From contig JAUIRK010000918.1 in the NCBI GenBank assembly GCA_030549495.1, positions 124,001 to 188,000 on the forward strand: 64,000 bases of DNA. The letters are read 5' to 3'. Made by a program: the position numbers and the translations under genes. Positions within the stretch are counted from its first letter, which is position 1, and each line of letters starts with the position of its first letter. The notes beneath the pieces are model-generated. The model was not told the DNA's origin, did no database searches, and saw nothing but the letters and a program-made list of their open reading frames with translations. Below, one piece after another: positions 25,353 to 36,952 of this stretch. This DNA comes from Nectonema munidae (taxonomy: Eukaryota > Nematomorpha > Nectonematoida > Nectonematidae).

Positions 25353-25474
25353 AAAAATGTGGAAGAAATATTTGCTATTAAAGAAAGGATTCTGCTGAAA
25401 TATATTGATGAGGATGTCGAAGATTATGTTGATCTAGAAGAAGAGAATTGGAAGATCATTTTCGAGAATAAATG
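25353..25474 (+). CDS. Unidentified short coding fragment
   Basis: Directly after the LINE 2 tail a frame reads NVEEIFAIKERILLKY, then DEDVEDYVDLEEENW and stops at 25474. It is acidic and looks like the end of a larger protein. The matching upstream part would lie before 21900 if LINE 2 had split a gene, but I found nothing convincing there. Unknown function; could be chance. Confidence 0.3.
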
Positions 25475-26540
25475 ATAAAAATAAGAGTCTTAAGAATTTA
25501 GTATAGTATTCAATTCGAAACCAAAAATAAACTCGATATGAGTTTTGAACAAAATTTTTTTTTTCAAAATTCCATGTAAAAAGATATAAATTTTTGTAAG
25601 GAAAGATTTTCGTTTAATTCTATAAATGTTTCGTTTTTTAACCATATAATTTTTAGAAAAAATGAAAAATTTGGGACAGATTGTGTTTTGCATGATTTTT
25701 CAAATTAAAAACTGGTTTTATGCATTTTTCCAAAGTAGCTATACAAACAAAAATGTAAACATACTCTCTAACTTGAATTTGTAAAAAAAAAAACTCCTGC
25801 TCATCACACAAGTATCTTGGAATTTGATGTTCCCATTTGGGAACGTTAGGGACTAGGAGTGCACTTACAAGCATGTATAGATACATTTATATCATATAAA
25901 AAGAATTTATCACAATCGAAAAACATGAATACATTGGGTCAAGGGGGGATACAGGGGGGTGGATTGGGTGGCTAGCCACCCACCCTCTTTACTTGTGCTG
26001 AAGTTATTTGTATTGCAATTTCTATATCATATAGTCAAATACTTGAAAAGATATCTATCTAGATTCTAGACAATAACCAAACCATATTCTTATGGCTAAT
26101 GAATGAATTTATTCTTTTTTTCTAAAATCTAAAAAACGAAATAAGGTTGTTTACTTACTATTTTAAATCTATACAAATAATTTAACCATAAAATTTAATT
26201 CTTTTATTTTTTGATTGTAGAAAATTTTGAACTGTTTAATTTCAATTCAGATTTTACTAATTATAAAAATGTCAGCTAATTGTCTTTTCTTTATGCTTTT
26301 CTCTCTATCTTATTAATACTTCTAATCTTCCTTAAATAATTATTACATATAAAATTATTTAATTTGATTTATTATTATTTATTCATTTATTATTATTTAT
26401 TTTTATATAGTTAGGCTATATTTTATATTGATAAGCTTATGCCTATTATCAGAACATAGGCCGAAGGCCTACTTTCACTTATCATTTTGACACTAATCAA
26501 CCTACCTTTGATATATCATTCTACCTTTTTTTTCTTTTCA
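25475..26540. other. AT-rich stretch before a hAT gene
   Basis: No gene. A G-rich palindromic patch at 25943-25985 (caggggggtggattggg, tggctagcca) resembles a hAT terminus and may be the 5' end of the hAT element whose gene starts at 26593. The matching 3' end would be ccggccctg at about 29271, but the 8-bp flanks do not match. Confidence 0.4.
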
Positions 26541-26592
26541 GGGTACTTTGACGCTGGAATGACAAAATCCCCTTGATGCTTTTTTCAAAAGT

Positions 26593-29029
26593 ATGTCTAT
26601 TTCTTGTGATTTGCAACAACCAGATCCTCAATTTTTGTTTCCAACTCAAGTAGAAACCACTAGCCGAGATAATGCGCCAAAAATGCCTGGAAGTTTACAG
26701 TCCTCCCTCAAGCATGATTCTGGCAACAAGAAGGAAGCAGCAACATCACTCATGGATGTATGTGGAGCCGTAAAAAACTTCAAAGACTTTAACGACACAA
26801 AAAAGATTAGCTTCGTAGAAAAACATTGGAGACCAAAACCATCACATAATTTTGATACTCAGAGAGTATCCAACAAGAAACAGATATTATTGCAGTCAAA
26901 ATGGTTAGAAAGAAGGAATTGACTGGCCTATAGTGACCATGAAGATTTTAGAGGTGGCTGGTGTCTTCCATGTGTCTTGTTTCTCAGGGAAGATGAGAAG
27001 AGAAATCGTGGGACATTTGTCATCACCCCATATCGTAACTACAATAAATCGACTGAGTTATTGGACGCTCACGAAAAGAAAAGCCATCATAAAATAAGTC
27101 GAGCGCATGATATGTCTTCGGGCTCAGCACAAAGACATAAATTGTCGGGTTGATGTTCAGATTAATAAGTCAGTTCAACAAAATGTGCAGAGGAATAAAA
27201 CAGTGTTGCCTTATATTGTCGATGCTGTAATGTTCAGTGCAAAGCAACAGATAGCACTGCGAGGCCACAGAGATAACAGAGTAGAATTTAGTGAATCTAT
27301 ATCTAGCAATGTAGGAAATTTCGTCGCACTCCTAAGGTTGATGGCAAAAACGTGTCCACAACTGAATGACCACCTGGTATTTGGTCCTGCCAACTCTCGA
27401 TACACGAGTAAGACAATTCAGAACGATGTGATACATGTTGCTGCTGATATCATCCGAGACAACTTCAGAGAATGTATCAGAAAATGTCCTTACTTTTCTA
27501 TAATAGCCGATGAAACTACCTCGAATGGACGTGAAATTTTATCTGTGTGCCTCAGGATACTTGACTTTGTGGATGATGCTTCAAAGCCAAGAAAGCGGGA
27601 AGTGTTGTTAGATTTAGTTGATATTGAAAGGACAACCGGTGTGGAAATAGCTGTAGCTATCAAAGAATCCCTAAAAAAAATCGGATCGACCTTAGTCACT
27701 GCTGTGGCCAGGCTTATGAAACTACAGCTTCGATGAGTTGTGAGAGAGTTGGCGTTTAAGTTGAAATTTTAAAGCTTGCCCCTGACGCCCAATTCCAAGG
27801 ATGTTACCTCCATTCCTTAAATCTTGTTATTTGTCATGCATGCAAAATATCATCAATACACAATATGATGGACACATGCCGAGAGCTTTACAGCTTCTTC
27901 GACAATTCACCCAAGCTGCAACGCTTTTTTAAGATCATTATTGATTCACTGGCACCAGATATAAAACAAAGCTGAAGAACCTGTGTAAAACCCGTTGGGT
28001 TGAACGGCACACGACATTTGAAACTATTTTTCAACTATATGAATACATAGTTGCTACTCTGAATGAAATCTATGAGCCGACCAAAGATGAGAGATTCTAT
28101 CCAAACAACGATGCTTGGAATTCCTCCACTAGAACAAAGGCTAATGGTCTTCGCCATACGCTCGTGGACTTCGGACACATCGTAAGCTTTGTCATTGCCA
28201 AGGAGATGTTGGAACCCCTGCGTCCAGTCGTGACTGCATTACAAGGTTCCCATATGGAGGTGTACCTAGGATTCCAGAAAATAGAACAGGTTATGTTATG
28301 TCAACATATCAAGACATACGATTAGAAGTAGACGTTTGGTTTGATCGTGTATATCGTAAAGTGCTAGAACTAAGTAGTCTTGTTGGCTCACGTGAACAGA
28401 GACCAAGGATCTGTAGGAAACCAACGATGAGAGATAACCATCCATCAGATACAGTTTTCGACTACTGGAAGAGAACTTTGGTTATTCCATTCCTTGATAC
28501 TACCTGCAGTGAACTGAGATGTCGTTTCAGTGATGACAAACGTGCCCATTATGAACTATGTTGTCTCGTTCCAGAAGTGATTCTCCAGAAGACCAAAGAA
28601 ACATTACCAAAGTTGACTGAAAATCTGCATGACAAATGGTTTCATGTGTTACCATTACCTGCTCCTCTTGATAGCGAGATGTTTCGCTGGTTAAATTACT
28701 GGATGAACAAAGGCACCATAGGCGACATATCTGTGACATCTCTCCTGGCCAACCATACTGATGAAATGTTCTTTCCAAATGTGAGCGAACTTCTTAAAAT
28801 ACTAGCCGTCCTTCCAATCGGTAGCACTCAAGCAGAACGGACATTTTCCTGTGTTAAGAGGATACACACGTGGCTGAGAACGACTATGAATACAGAACGA
28901 CTGTCGGATCTTGCAGTAATCGCCATGAATGGCATGTGTTTACAACCTAAGACCGAGGAGATATGGAAACAGCTTCTCTCTAGATACCCACGCCAATCCA
29001 GGCATTCACACTTTTTGACCCTAAACTAA
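26593..29029 (+). pseudogene. hAT transposase, ZMYM1 / P52rIPK-like type, broken
   Basis: Recognisable order: N-terminal low-complexity leader (26593-26922), a TTF-type finger region (RRNWPAYS-like text, WCLPCVLF near 26965), the DUF4371-like segment (QIALRGHRDN, YTSKTIQNDVI, FSIIADETTSN with the first catalytic aspartate) at 27107-27720, and the ICHACK / SPKLQRFF region near 27830-27930. The hAT dimerisation domain is at 28790-28990 (LLKILAVLPIGSTQAERTFS, LAVIAMNG). Frame breaks lie near 26922, 27100, 27720, 27975 and 28290, so about five. The dimerisation end is intact. Proteins of this family are often annotated as zinc finger MYM-type 1-like; here it is a transposon. Confidence 0.88.
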
Positions 29030-29289
29030 CCTACTATCAGCAGTACACGTTTGTTCAGACGAACAATATCAAGCCTTACCGTAAATAACGTATTAAGGCC
29101 TACAATTATACTTTGCTGGTTTGTCTTTTGCAATTTGCGCATTAAAAATATTGCATTTTTTGAAAAGTTTAATTTTTTTGTTATCATTCTTCAAAATCGG
29201 CTCTCAGATTCTCGATAAAAGTAAAAATATTGTGAGCCCAGTAATCATGGAAAAGTCAATATCCGGCCCTGTTTATCAATATTGAATTG

Positions 29290-30627
29290 TTAGCCATACG
29301 TACGTCTAATCGGTAACTAATGTTGTCTACACCTGGCCTCATGTTCCTCAAACGGCAAAGTGGCAAAAGTTTCTTTCTTGTATAATCTCATGAACAAAAA
29401 TTTAATAAAATTTGGAGTTTTTCATAAAGCTATGTATTGATGAAAGTATGATTCCTTACTCTGGGAAACACAGCTGCAAAATGTATATGAAAGGAAAACC
29501 AATAAGGTTTGGCTACAAGATTTGGGCACTTTGTGGTGATGATGGCTACCCGTATAAACTTATAATTTATACAGGTAAAAGTACCGAAAAATGCAGCAAA
29601 AAGCCTTTAGGAGTGCATGTTGTGATGAGTTTAATGGAAACTGTGTTCGAAAATTCAAGTGCTGAAAATCATGAATTGTACTTCAATAATTTTTTTACCT
29701 CAATAAAGTTGTTGAAAAATAAAAAAGTTGCCGCAACAGGTACAATCAGAAGAAATAGAACAGAAGGTGGAAGTGATTTTATGAATTCTGACATGCTACT
29801 GAAAAAGGAAGCTTTGATTTTTGTTGCAATGAAGCGTTTTTCTCTATAAGTGGTTCGATAACAGCATATTTTTCATTGCGAGCACCACCTTCACACACAC
29901 TCCATTTGAACAAACCACTCACTTTTCAAAAGGTGTTGGAAGAAAAATGATTCTGCAACCGAAACTTATCCATGAATATAACAAAGGAATGGGTGGAGTT
30001 GATTTGTTCGATCAACTGTCGAACTCATATAGGCCAATGGTAAGAGCAAAAAAGTGGTGGTGGCCACTGATGACAAACTTGATCAATATTTCAGTGGTAG
30101 CAGCATTGAGGTTTTATTGCATATTATTTCCAAAAGATAGAAAGTGCACAAGTCATCTGGATTTCAGACGAGAAATAGCAATTGTTCTAATGAAATCTTC
30201 AATTAGCAGAAGGCAATTAAGAGGTGGTAAACACTCCAATCTGCCTGATTCCATACAATATGATACAAAGAAACATTACTCAGTCTCGTGTGATCAAGGA
30301 AGATGCGTGATCTGTCAAAAGAACACGCGATCTAAAGGTATAAAATGTGAAGTCAGAATGCACTATTCCAAGGGTTCTCAATGTTTTTACAATAACATAA
30401 TAAAGAATAGTATATGTTTAATAATCATGCATATAAATAAAATTTGCTTTAAATTTTCATTCACTGTATGCCTAACGATCCCATATGAGAACATGCTAAT
30501 ATTTTACAGATAAATAATGCAGAAAAAATAAAAAAACTGTTTAGTAAATCTATTTAGATGTTAATGTAACGAAAAAGAGTAATTGATGAAAAAAACTTAA
30601 AAAAAAAGTTACTTAGGTGGTAAAGGG
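29290..30627 (+). mobile_element. piggyBac element D, 5'-truncated
   Basis: The 3' end is ggtggtaaaggg followed by TTAA at 30628-30631. The left side begins without a terminus close to the hAT end near 29271. Contains transposase fragments at 29290-30390. Subfamily differs from A/B/C (PGBD2/3-like by eye). Confidence 0.75.
29330..30390 (+). pseudogene. piggyBac D transposase fragment
   Basis: A broken lead-in at 29330-29440 gives family text up to IDESMIPYSGKHSCK (first aspartate), then KPIRFGYKIWALCGDDGYPY. The second aspartate position has changed: the family F-D-N-F-F-T motif reads LYFNNFFTSIKLL here. After a broken stretch (29845-29945) comes LIHEYNKGMGGVDLFDQLS (third aspartate), KKWWWPLMTNLINIS and the Cys tail GRCVICQKN. 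About three frame breaks or stops. The protein is missing its N-terminal third. Confidence 0.87.
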
Positions 30628-30631
30628 TTAA

Positions 30632-31440
30632 GTAATATTTGAATATTTAATGTTTTACATTGAAAAAAATAATTTTAATAGTATTAAAAAAACTTTTTTT
30701 TTTCATTTTGTACACTGCAAATACCTGTGTTGTATTTATGCACCAAACAAAAGCAGACTTATAAAATCAAAAAATTTCAAATTATAATTATAAACTAATT
30801 TTAACATAAAATTATGGAAAAACTTGTGAAAATTTTGGCTATACGCTTAAATGTATCATGGCGCTAACACTGCATTATGTTACAAAAATGCAACGCTGGT
30901 AAAATTCGGGTTAATCCCATTATTCGGTGTCAGACGTAAAACATAACTCCATAATCCATATGTAAGAATACATCATACATATGATTCAAGTTGCCACACA
31001 AAACATAACTCCATATGTAATAATACATCATACATAAAATTCAAGTTTCTGACACACTACACACAATTCCTATTAAAAGTAATACATGACATATACAATG
31101 AAATATGCAAAACACAAAATCAGCGGTATGGCCAAATTCTTAATGCTTGGCTTTCGGGCATCTTTCCTCTTTTTTCTAAAAGTATTAATCGTTCGAAGAC
31201 GATGGTAAATATTGCAAACGGATTCCTCCCTCTGCGTTGTTTAATTTCAAATTATTGATGCTTGGCTTTCAGGCATCTTCCCCTTTTTTCTAAAAGTATT
31301 AGATCGTGATGCGACGCAGTTTGATCATATTGTGCCTAAGTAGCTCCTATGATTTTCGTGAAATGCTTAACATGAAAAGAAAAATAACCGGCACTATTCT
31401 CCAAAATAGGACAAAAAACTTTCCTTCTTTGTCTTTTTGA
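30632..31440. repeat. Non-coding stretch with two short tandem duplications
   Basis: Two copies of acataactccatatgtaa-type sequence about 65 bp apart (30945-31060), and two copies of a ~60-bp unit containing tgcttggctttc and ttttttctaaaagtatta at 31134 and 31249. No gene. Confidence 0.65.
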
Positions 31441-31447
31441 ATATCAC

Positions 31448-31830
31448 TTGTCATTAATTGTTAGAATGGGAGCTTTCGTAGATACATGCCAAGTTCCTTC
31501 CAAAGGTTTGGATGCCTCACTAGACATATGCGCTGCTGAAAGAATAAAACAGAATCGGAAAATTCTAAAGTCGATTACAAAATCACCGATATTTTGTGGT
31601 CGACGCGGAATCGCTTTACGTGGTCACAGAGATGACGGCACAGAAAAATGCACTGATTACAACCATGAAAATTTTAAAGAACTTTTAAACTTTCAAATAG
31701 ACCCTGGGGATCACATTTTAGCAGAGCATATTGCAAATTGTAAAAAAAATGGAAAATACACCTCTAAAACATGCCAAAATGAAAAACTTACCTTCGGATT
31801 ACGGACAATTTTAGTATAGCATCGATTACG
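31448..31830 (+). pseudogene. hAT transposase fragment (DUF4371 region)
   Basis: One frame of 123 codons with the family text ERIKQNRKILKSITKSPIF, CGRRGIALRGHRDD, FKELLNFQIDPGDHILAEH and KYTSKTCQNEKL. This is the segment just before the first catalytic aspartate of ZMYM1-like hAT transposases. Nothing further is readable downstream, so this is an isolated remnant separate from the copy at 26593-29029. Confidence 0.8.
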
Positions 31831-32839
31831 GAGATATGGCATTAAAAAACAAAAAAAAGTTTTTGTATTAAATTGTTTGGTCGTTAGTGGATTCTAAGCG
31901 GATCCCTTTAAACACAACTTTCTCCATAATACAGCAATTGTAAATCTTTATGTTGCACATCAACTTCAGGTTTTCCGCCTTTATTTTATATTATATGCTG
32001 TGTCATAATCAAGAGTGCATCATTTAATTTCATGATACTCAGACAGTTTGACCTTGAAACAACTCGCTTCAAAATTGTTTACACATTGTGAACCTTCATT
32101 ACGAAGTTCTTATTCATAAAACCATTATGCGAAATTTCAAAATGCATATGTTTGGTATTGTGTCAAACATTGTACATTTGAAGTTCAAGGAAACGGAGTT
32201 GATTTCAATTGTCTTTGCATGATAATCTATATAATCAAAAAAGATGCCATCTATCCATAAAATTAGTAAACAAAATGAACTGGAAGCGGGTGTGTTAGAA
32301 GTATGAAGTATCAGCGTTCAATTGGTAATACATAAATAACCTTGACTTGGCTTTCATTCACTTCAGAATATAATTTTTATTTCATCTCTGCTGAAATCAA
32401 ATAATTTGTCATTATAATATAATTTGATCATTATTTTCTTCTCAGTCGACCTGTTCTTCACTCAAAGCATGGTTAATTTTATATTCATAAAAACAAAGTT
32501 AAAAATGCAACTCAATTATGAGTAAGTTTTAATTTATTATATTTATCTGTTTGGTATTTTGTTTTGGTCAAAGTAGCTTGCTTGAACTAAAACTTGATTA
32601 AAAATATTTTTGAAAACGTTAAGCCTATACATAAGTTTTTATTGCTATATACAACAGGGACATTCAGAGAATTATTTAAGGGCAGGTGCTCAAGTAGAGA
32701 AAACGGCTGAAATATAGTAATCATCATAGAGTCTACTTAACTATTTATCAGTAAAACTAAGAAAGTTATAAGAAAAAATTATGATGTAGTATGAAATTTT
32801 CAAATTTTTATTTATCCATTTTTACAATATGTACAGTTT
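31831..32839. other. AT-rich stretch, no gene
   Basis: About 1 kb without recognisable coding or repeat structure. May be the decayed remainder of the hAT above. Confidence 0.4.
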
Positions 32840-33140
32840 ACAACTATTTTCTATAAGAGTGTTTTTTACAGCAAGCTTAAATGGTCCATTAGGTCAACAC
32901 CACCCTTTATCTTGTTGTAAAAGTTAATAAGATCTGGTATTTTTTCTTATGCAAAAACCAAAGAGAAGAAGTTGCTTATAAAATACACAGGTTTTTTTTC
33001 TTTTGAGGGTGGGAAAACAATTAATTAGAAAAAATGGTAATGCTACCCATTTACGACCATTGTTTCTTATGGGAACATTTAAAGTTTTGCCATCGTTGCT
33101 TTTTATAAAAACTTCAAATATAATTCTTCTGCTTCCCATC
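32840..33140 (-). pseudogene. piggyBac relic, minus strand
   Basis: On the minus strand a short run reads IPDLINFYNKIKGGVDLMDH (32885-32945), the third-aspartate motif of piggyBac. Just upstream are frames with KKTCVF / VYFISNFFSLVF, as expected before that motif. Only about 100 codons remain. The subfamily seems nearer to the KGGVD types common in insects and crustaceans. Confidence 0.6.
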
Positions 33141-33365
33141 AGGTATCGTCTGATACTTCTGGTCTTGAATGGGTATCCAAAACTTTCTCTTTTAGAAAAA
33201 AATTAGTTTGAAATTATATTATTTTTTAAGATAAATAAATTTAAATTTTGAAATTTTTTAATATTGTTTTTGAGTTTTTTAATTGTCTAACTAAAAGAAA
33301 AGTATTATTTATTTAGAAAAACTTAGTTATGAGATGTTCAATGTGTAGTTTTTTTTACATATTTT

Positions 33366-33632
33366 GAAGAGGAATTCGTGTATCATCTCCTTTCTCGGCA
33401 TCGATTTGAAGAAAATTTTTTTGTTGAATGTTCTTCAAAAAACTGTTTTTCTATCTTTCGTTCTTATGAGTCATTTCGTAAGCATTGCTCACGGAAACAT
33501 TATTCTTCTCATCAATCATGTTCTTCTTATGCTTATTCTGACAATTCTAGAAGTTTTTCACCTGAAGTTTCATTTGAAAAGTGTCACTTCAAAGATGCAA
33601 TGATAATTCTAAAATGGATAAAACCACTTTAA
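33366..33632 (+). CDS. Short ORF with one C2H2-like zinc finger
   Basis: A frame of about 85 codons has a Cys-x4-Cys-x12-His-x4-His pattern (VECSSKNCFSIF, SFRKHCSRKH) and a serine-rich linker. A second Cys/His pair is weak. It could be the N-terminal finger of a transposon protein or a chance frame. No start methionine in good context and no partner exon seen. Confidence 0.3.
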   Translation, partial: EEEFVYHLLSRHRFEENFFVECSSKNCFSIFRSYESFRKHCSRKHYSSHQSCSSYAYSDNSRSFSPEVSFEKCHFKDAMIILKWIKPL

Positions 33633-33823
33633 ATGCCATAATGAAACTAAATAATTGAATGTAAAAATTTCTTAAGTGTTTTTTCAATAAAGATTATAGA
33701 TGTTTTTTTGATATTTACTAAATTTTAGAATAAGTGGAAGTTATGAAAAAAAGCATTTTAAACAGCTTCTCTATTAGAATATTAATAACATCTTCAAATT
33801 TCAAATTAAAAAGTGGTGTGGTA

Positions 33824-33958
33824 TTTTCATCCAGTAGGTATGAAGCACAGCTCAAATTGAGCTGAGAATTTCAGGCAGAAACAGAATTTGAACTAGGATC
33901 ATCCGATTCAATCTGGATCTAACCAAAGACAACACAACTACCACGAACTGCTAACTTT
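33824..33958 (-). repeat. SINE copy, minus strand
   Basis: Minus-strand reading: tRNA-like head with a B box tagttcaaattctg and a tail ending ggatgaaaataccacaccac. Shares the tail with the copies at 34029, 53150 and 54947. Confidence 0.65.
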
Positions 33959-34028
33959 TTATTGGTTTATAAAAAATTACAAAGATTTCAGACCATGTTA
34001 CATGTAGGCAAAGTATCTGAATTATAAA

Positions 34029-34145
34029 GGTTTAAAGGTGGTGTGGTATTTTAATTGATAAGGCGCAGAAGCACCACACACATCAAGCTATGAGTTTTCA
34101 TTGCCTGCGCTCTAACCAAACACACACGCAACCACAAATCTCAAT
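34029..34145 (-). repeat. SINE copy, minus strand, shorter head
   Basis: Tail ggcgcagaagcaccac / aattaaaataccacaccacc on the minus strand matches the SINE at 54947-55083. The head is decayed. Only 70 bp from the previous SINE. Confidence 0.65.
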
Positions 34146-34563
34146 TATAATTTTGATACTTTTAAAATTGTTTTTTTTGGAAAATTTTTACTACACTTGG
34201 TAGTAAAATATATTTACTCTTAAAATAGTAAATACATTTTACTTGCCTAGGTAGTATAAGCATTTTACTACTTTAGGAGTAAACTCGTTTTACTATTTTT
34301 TAGTGTAATTTTACTAAATAAACAGTAAAATTAGGCGTAGTAATATTTACCATCTTTTTTAGTTATATTTACATCTTATTTTTTAGAGTGTGACAACGAA
34401 ACAATAGAACCCTCACTCGCCTACGGTGATAGCACCCATAATGTGTATGGAGAAACTACAGCGAATCATCGCTTTAGATTAAGCATGATTGACGTAAACT
34501 TTGAGGAAGTCAATCTTGTTTAATTTACTTCTATTTTTTTGTAATTTTATATTAACTCAAAAT
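34146..34563. other. AT-rich stretch with short inverted repeats of a tagtaaa motif
   Basis: Between 34190 and 34360 the words tagtaaaat, tttacta and gagtaaa recur in both orientations, making a palindromic patch of about 170 bp. It could be a small MITE, but no TSD is clear. No gene. Confidence 0.4.
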
Positions 34564-35058
34564 GTTTCATCAAGGTCGTTATAAATATTATATGAAAAGA
34601 GAAACAAAATCTACATTAACTTATGTTTGTACAAAAATAAATTCCAAAAAATGCCCTGGTAAATATTTTTCTTTTTTCTAACATTGAATTTTATGTCGTT
34701 ACTCTTAACAGGTATACTTATAATTTTTAAATCTACGGAGAAAAAAATCAAAAAACTTGTCGAACATAATCATGAAATGGAGGATGTTGAAATTGAAAAT
34801 TTTAATGAAAATATTATAAAAGTAGCTAAAGAATTATATAAAACTACTTCAAGAATTTATTTGTAAGATTGTATTTTATTATATTTTTTGATGATTATTA
34901 TTATATCATTTTATTTAGAGAGAATGTCAATAAAATTTCTTCTGAGAAGAGAGATTTATTAAAATCTAGGCAAACAATTTTAAGAAAGATTAGATATAAT
35001 AAAAAAAGAGCTTTAAATTTTAAAATTTCAAAATGGGTTAAAATGGGAAAAAGAGTGT
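34564..35058 (+). pseudogene. MULE transposase N-terminal fragment (FLYWCH plus linker)
   Basis: Three exons can be read. The first (from 34564) has MFHQGRYKYYMKRETKS and YVCTKINSKKCPG, the first half of a FLYWCH-type zinc finger. The second has LVEHNHEMEDVEIENF, the H-x-H half, and runs to RIYL at 34864 before a GTAAGA donor. The third starts after TTTAG near 34919 with ENVNKISSEKRD and QTILRKIRYNKKR. The last motif matches QTILRRIRYNKKR of the MULE at 54449-57545. The DDE core that should follow is absent; an unrelated gene starts at 35071. So the MULE is cut off here by insertion or recombination. Confidence 0.8.
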
Positions 35059-35070
35059 TAAAATTTCAAA

Positions 35071-36705
35071 ATGCCGAGAGAGTGTAAAAATTTACCTGAT
35101 AAATTTTGCTACATGTGTGGTTCAGTTTAAACCAATACAAAAGGCATTTAACACCACATGTCAAAAAACTTTGGATGTAAAGTTCGTGACCAAGACAAAA
35201 ACTGGGCACTTCCATATATGCTGTGTTAAATGTACAAGTTCTCTTTCTGCCTGAGTAAAAGGAAAGGGGCCTGGACTTCTGTTTGGAGTAACAATGATCT
35301 GGAGAGAACCTAAAGATCATTTAACAGATTGCTATTTCTGTTTAACTGATATCAAAGGTATGTTACACTTATTAAAATTTTCTAAGTAAAGTAGTAAAGG
35401 ATTTTTTATTTAGGCTGTAATAGAAAGAAGAAAAAATCTATTTTGTATCCAAGTCTTGCTTCTCCTATTCGCCCAGTCTCACATTCAAATGATATTCCTG
35501 TACCTCAGCCACCTTTGAAAGTGCCAAGCGATGAAAGCTGCAACTCAGAAGATTCAGAAGTTCATGATGCAAATTATGCGGCAGTGCTGGAATCCGATAA
35601 GAAACCACATCTCATAACACAAACTGAACTAAATGATCTTGTTCGTGATTTATCACTTACTAAGCAACAGAGTGAACTCCTGGCGTCTCGTTTACAGCAA
35701 TGGCATTTGCTAAATTAAGATGTTAAAATTAGTATGTTCAGAAAGTAACGATATCAATGGTTTATTTAGTGTACTTGAAATGTCATATGATCCAAATATG
35801 TGGAGGTTATTCATAGACCAATCGCTTTACAGCATGAAAGCAGTTTTGTTGCATATTGGAAACACTATGCCTTCTATTCCAATCGCTCATTACATTATTT
35901 TGAAAGAAAACTATGAAAACTTGGCTTTTATTCTTGAAAGCATAAAATATAAAGAGCACAATTGGTTAATTTGTGCCGATTTAAAAGTAGTAGCTATTCT
36001 CAGTCGTCTTCAAGCTGGATACACAAAGTTCATGTGTTTTCTTTCCAATTTGGACAGTAGGGCAAAGTCAAAATTACATACAATCCGAATGGCCACCCAG
36101 GTAATCTATTACGATTGGTTGCAATAACATAATACATGAGCCACTAATTCCAAAAGAGAAAATTATTTTACCATCATTGCATATAAAGTTAGGCTTAATG
36201 AAACAATTTACAAAAGCATTGCAACACAGTAAGCCTTGTTTTCAGTATCTTAAAAAGATTTTTCCTAAAATAAGCGATGCTAAGATCAAGGAAGATATTT
36301 TTATAGGTCCTCAGATTCGTAAGCTAGTTGATGATAAAAATTTTGAAATTACAATGGATCAAACTGAATTGGCAGCTTGACAAGCTTTTAAAGATGTAAG
36401 CAAAGGACTTCTAGGAAAAGATGATGAGAGTAATAAAACTTCAAAGACTAATTAATAGCTATAGTAATTTTGGGTGCAATATGTCACTCAAAATACATTT
36501 TCTTCATTCTCTTCTATCTTTTTTTCCAAGAAATGCCGCAGATGTAAGTGATGAGTATCGAGAAAGATTCCATCAATACATTGCTTTAATAGAAAGTAGG
36601 TACAAGGGAAAGTGGAGTCCTACTATGCTCGCTGACTTTTGCTGGAACTTGAAACATCTTACAAAAGAAAAAACAAATATAAGAAACAAATTTAAAACAT
36701 TGTTT
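35071..36705 (+). pseudogene. Unclassified transposase-like gene
   Basis: Starts MPRECKNLPDKFCYMCGS at 35071; the N-terminus has several Cys pairs (FCYMC, CYFCLTD) and VRDQDKNWALPY in shifting frames. A GT..AG intron lies about 35358-35413. Then come LYPSLASPIRPVSHSND, WRLFIDQSLYSMKAVLLHIG, NWLICADLKVVAILSRLQ, GYTKFMCFLSNLDSRAKS, LHIKLGLMKQFTKAL, MSLKIHFLHSLLSFFP and SDEYRERFHQYIALIESRY. From memory this text marks a protein family that is repeated and unannotated in many invertebrate genomes and behaves like a transposase. Conserved D and E positions would fit an RNase H-like fold, which is inference. About five breaks. It lies between MULE and SAMD3-like fragments. Confidence 0.7.
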
Positions 36706-36952
36706 ACACTCTTAAAATATACTAATTTAATATATTTTTTTCAAATTAATATAATTTTATGTTTTTATCTCAACAAATAGTAAGATACATTTAGGATATA
36801 TTCAAGTAAAAATCAAGTAATTATTATTATCAAATTAACGATTTACAAAAAAATGCGGCGTGATATACACTTTTTATTATTAAATCAAACTTTATAATAA
36901 AAAGCATAAGAGATCTTTGTTTTTTTTCAACACTAAAATTTGTTGTACAGTG

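Noticed and set aside
25952-29271. A full hAT element with ends at 25952 and 29271
   Set aside because: The ends look hAT-like, but the 8-bp flanks do not match, so boundaries were not called.
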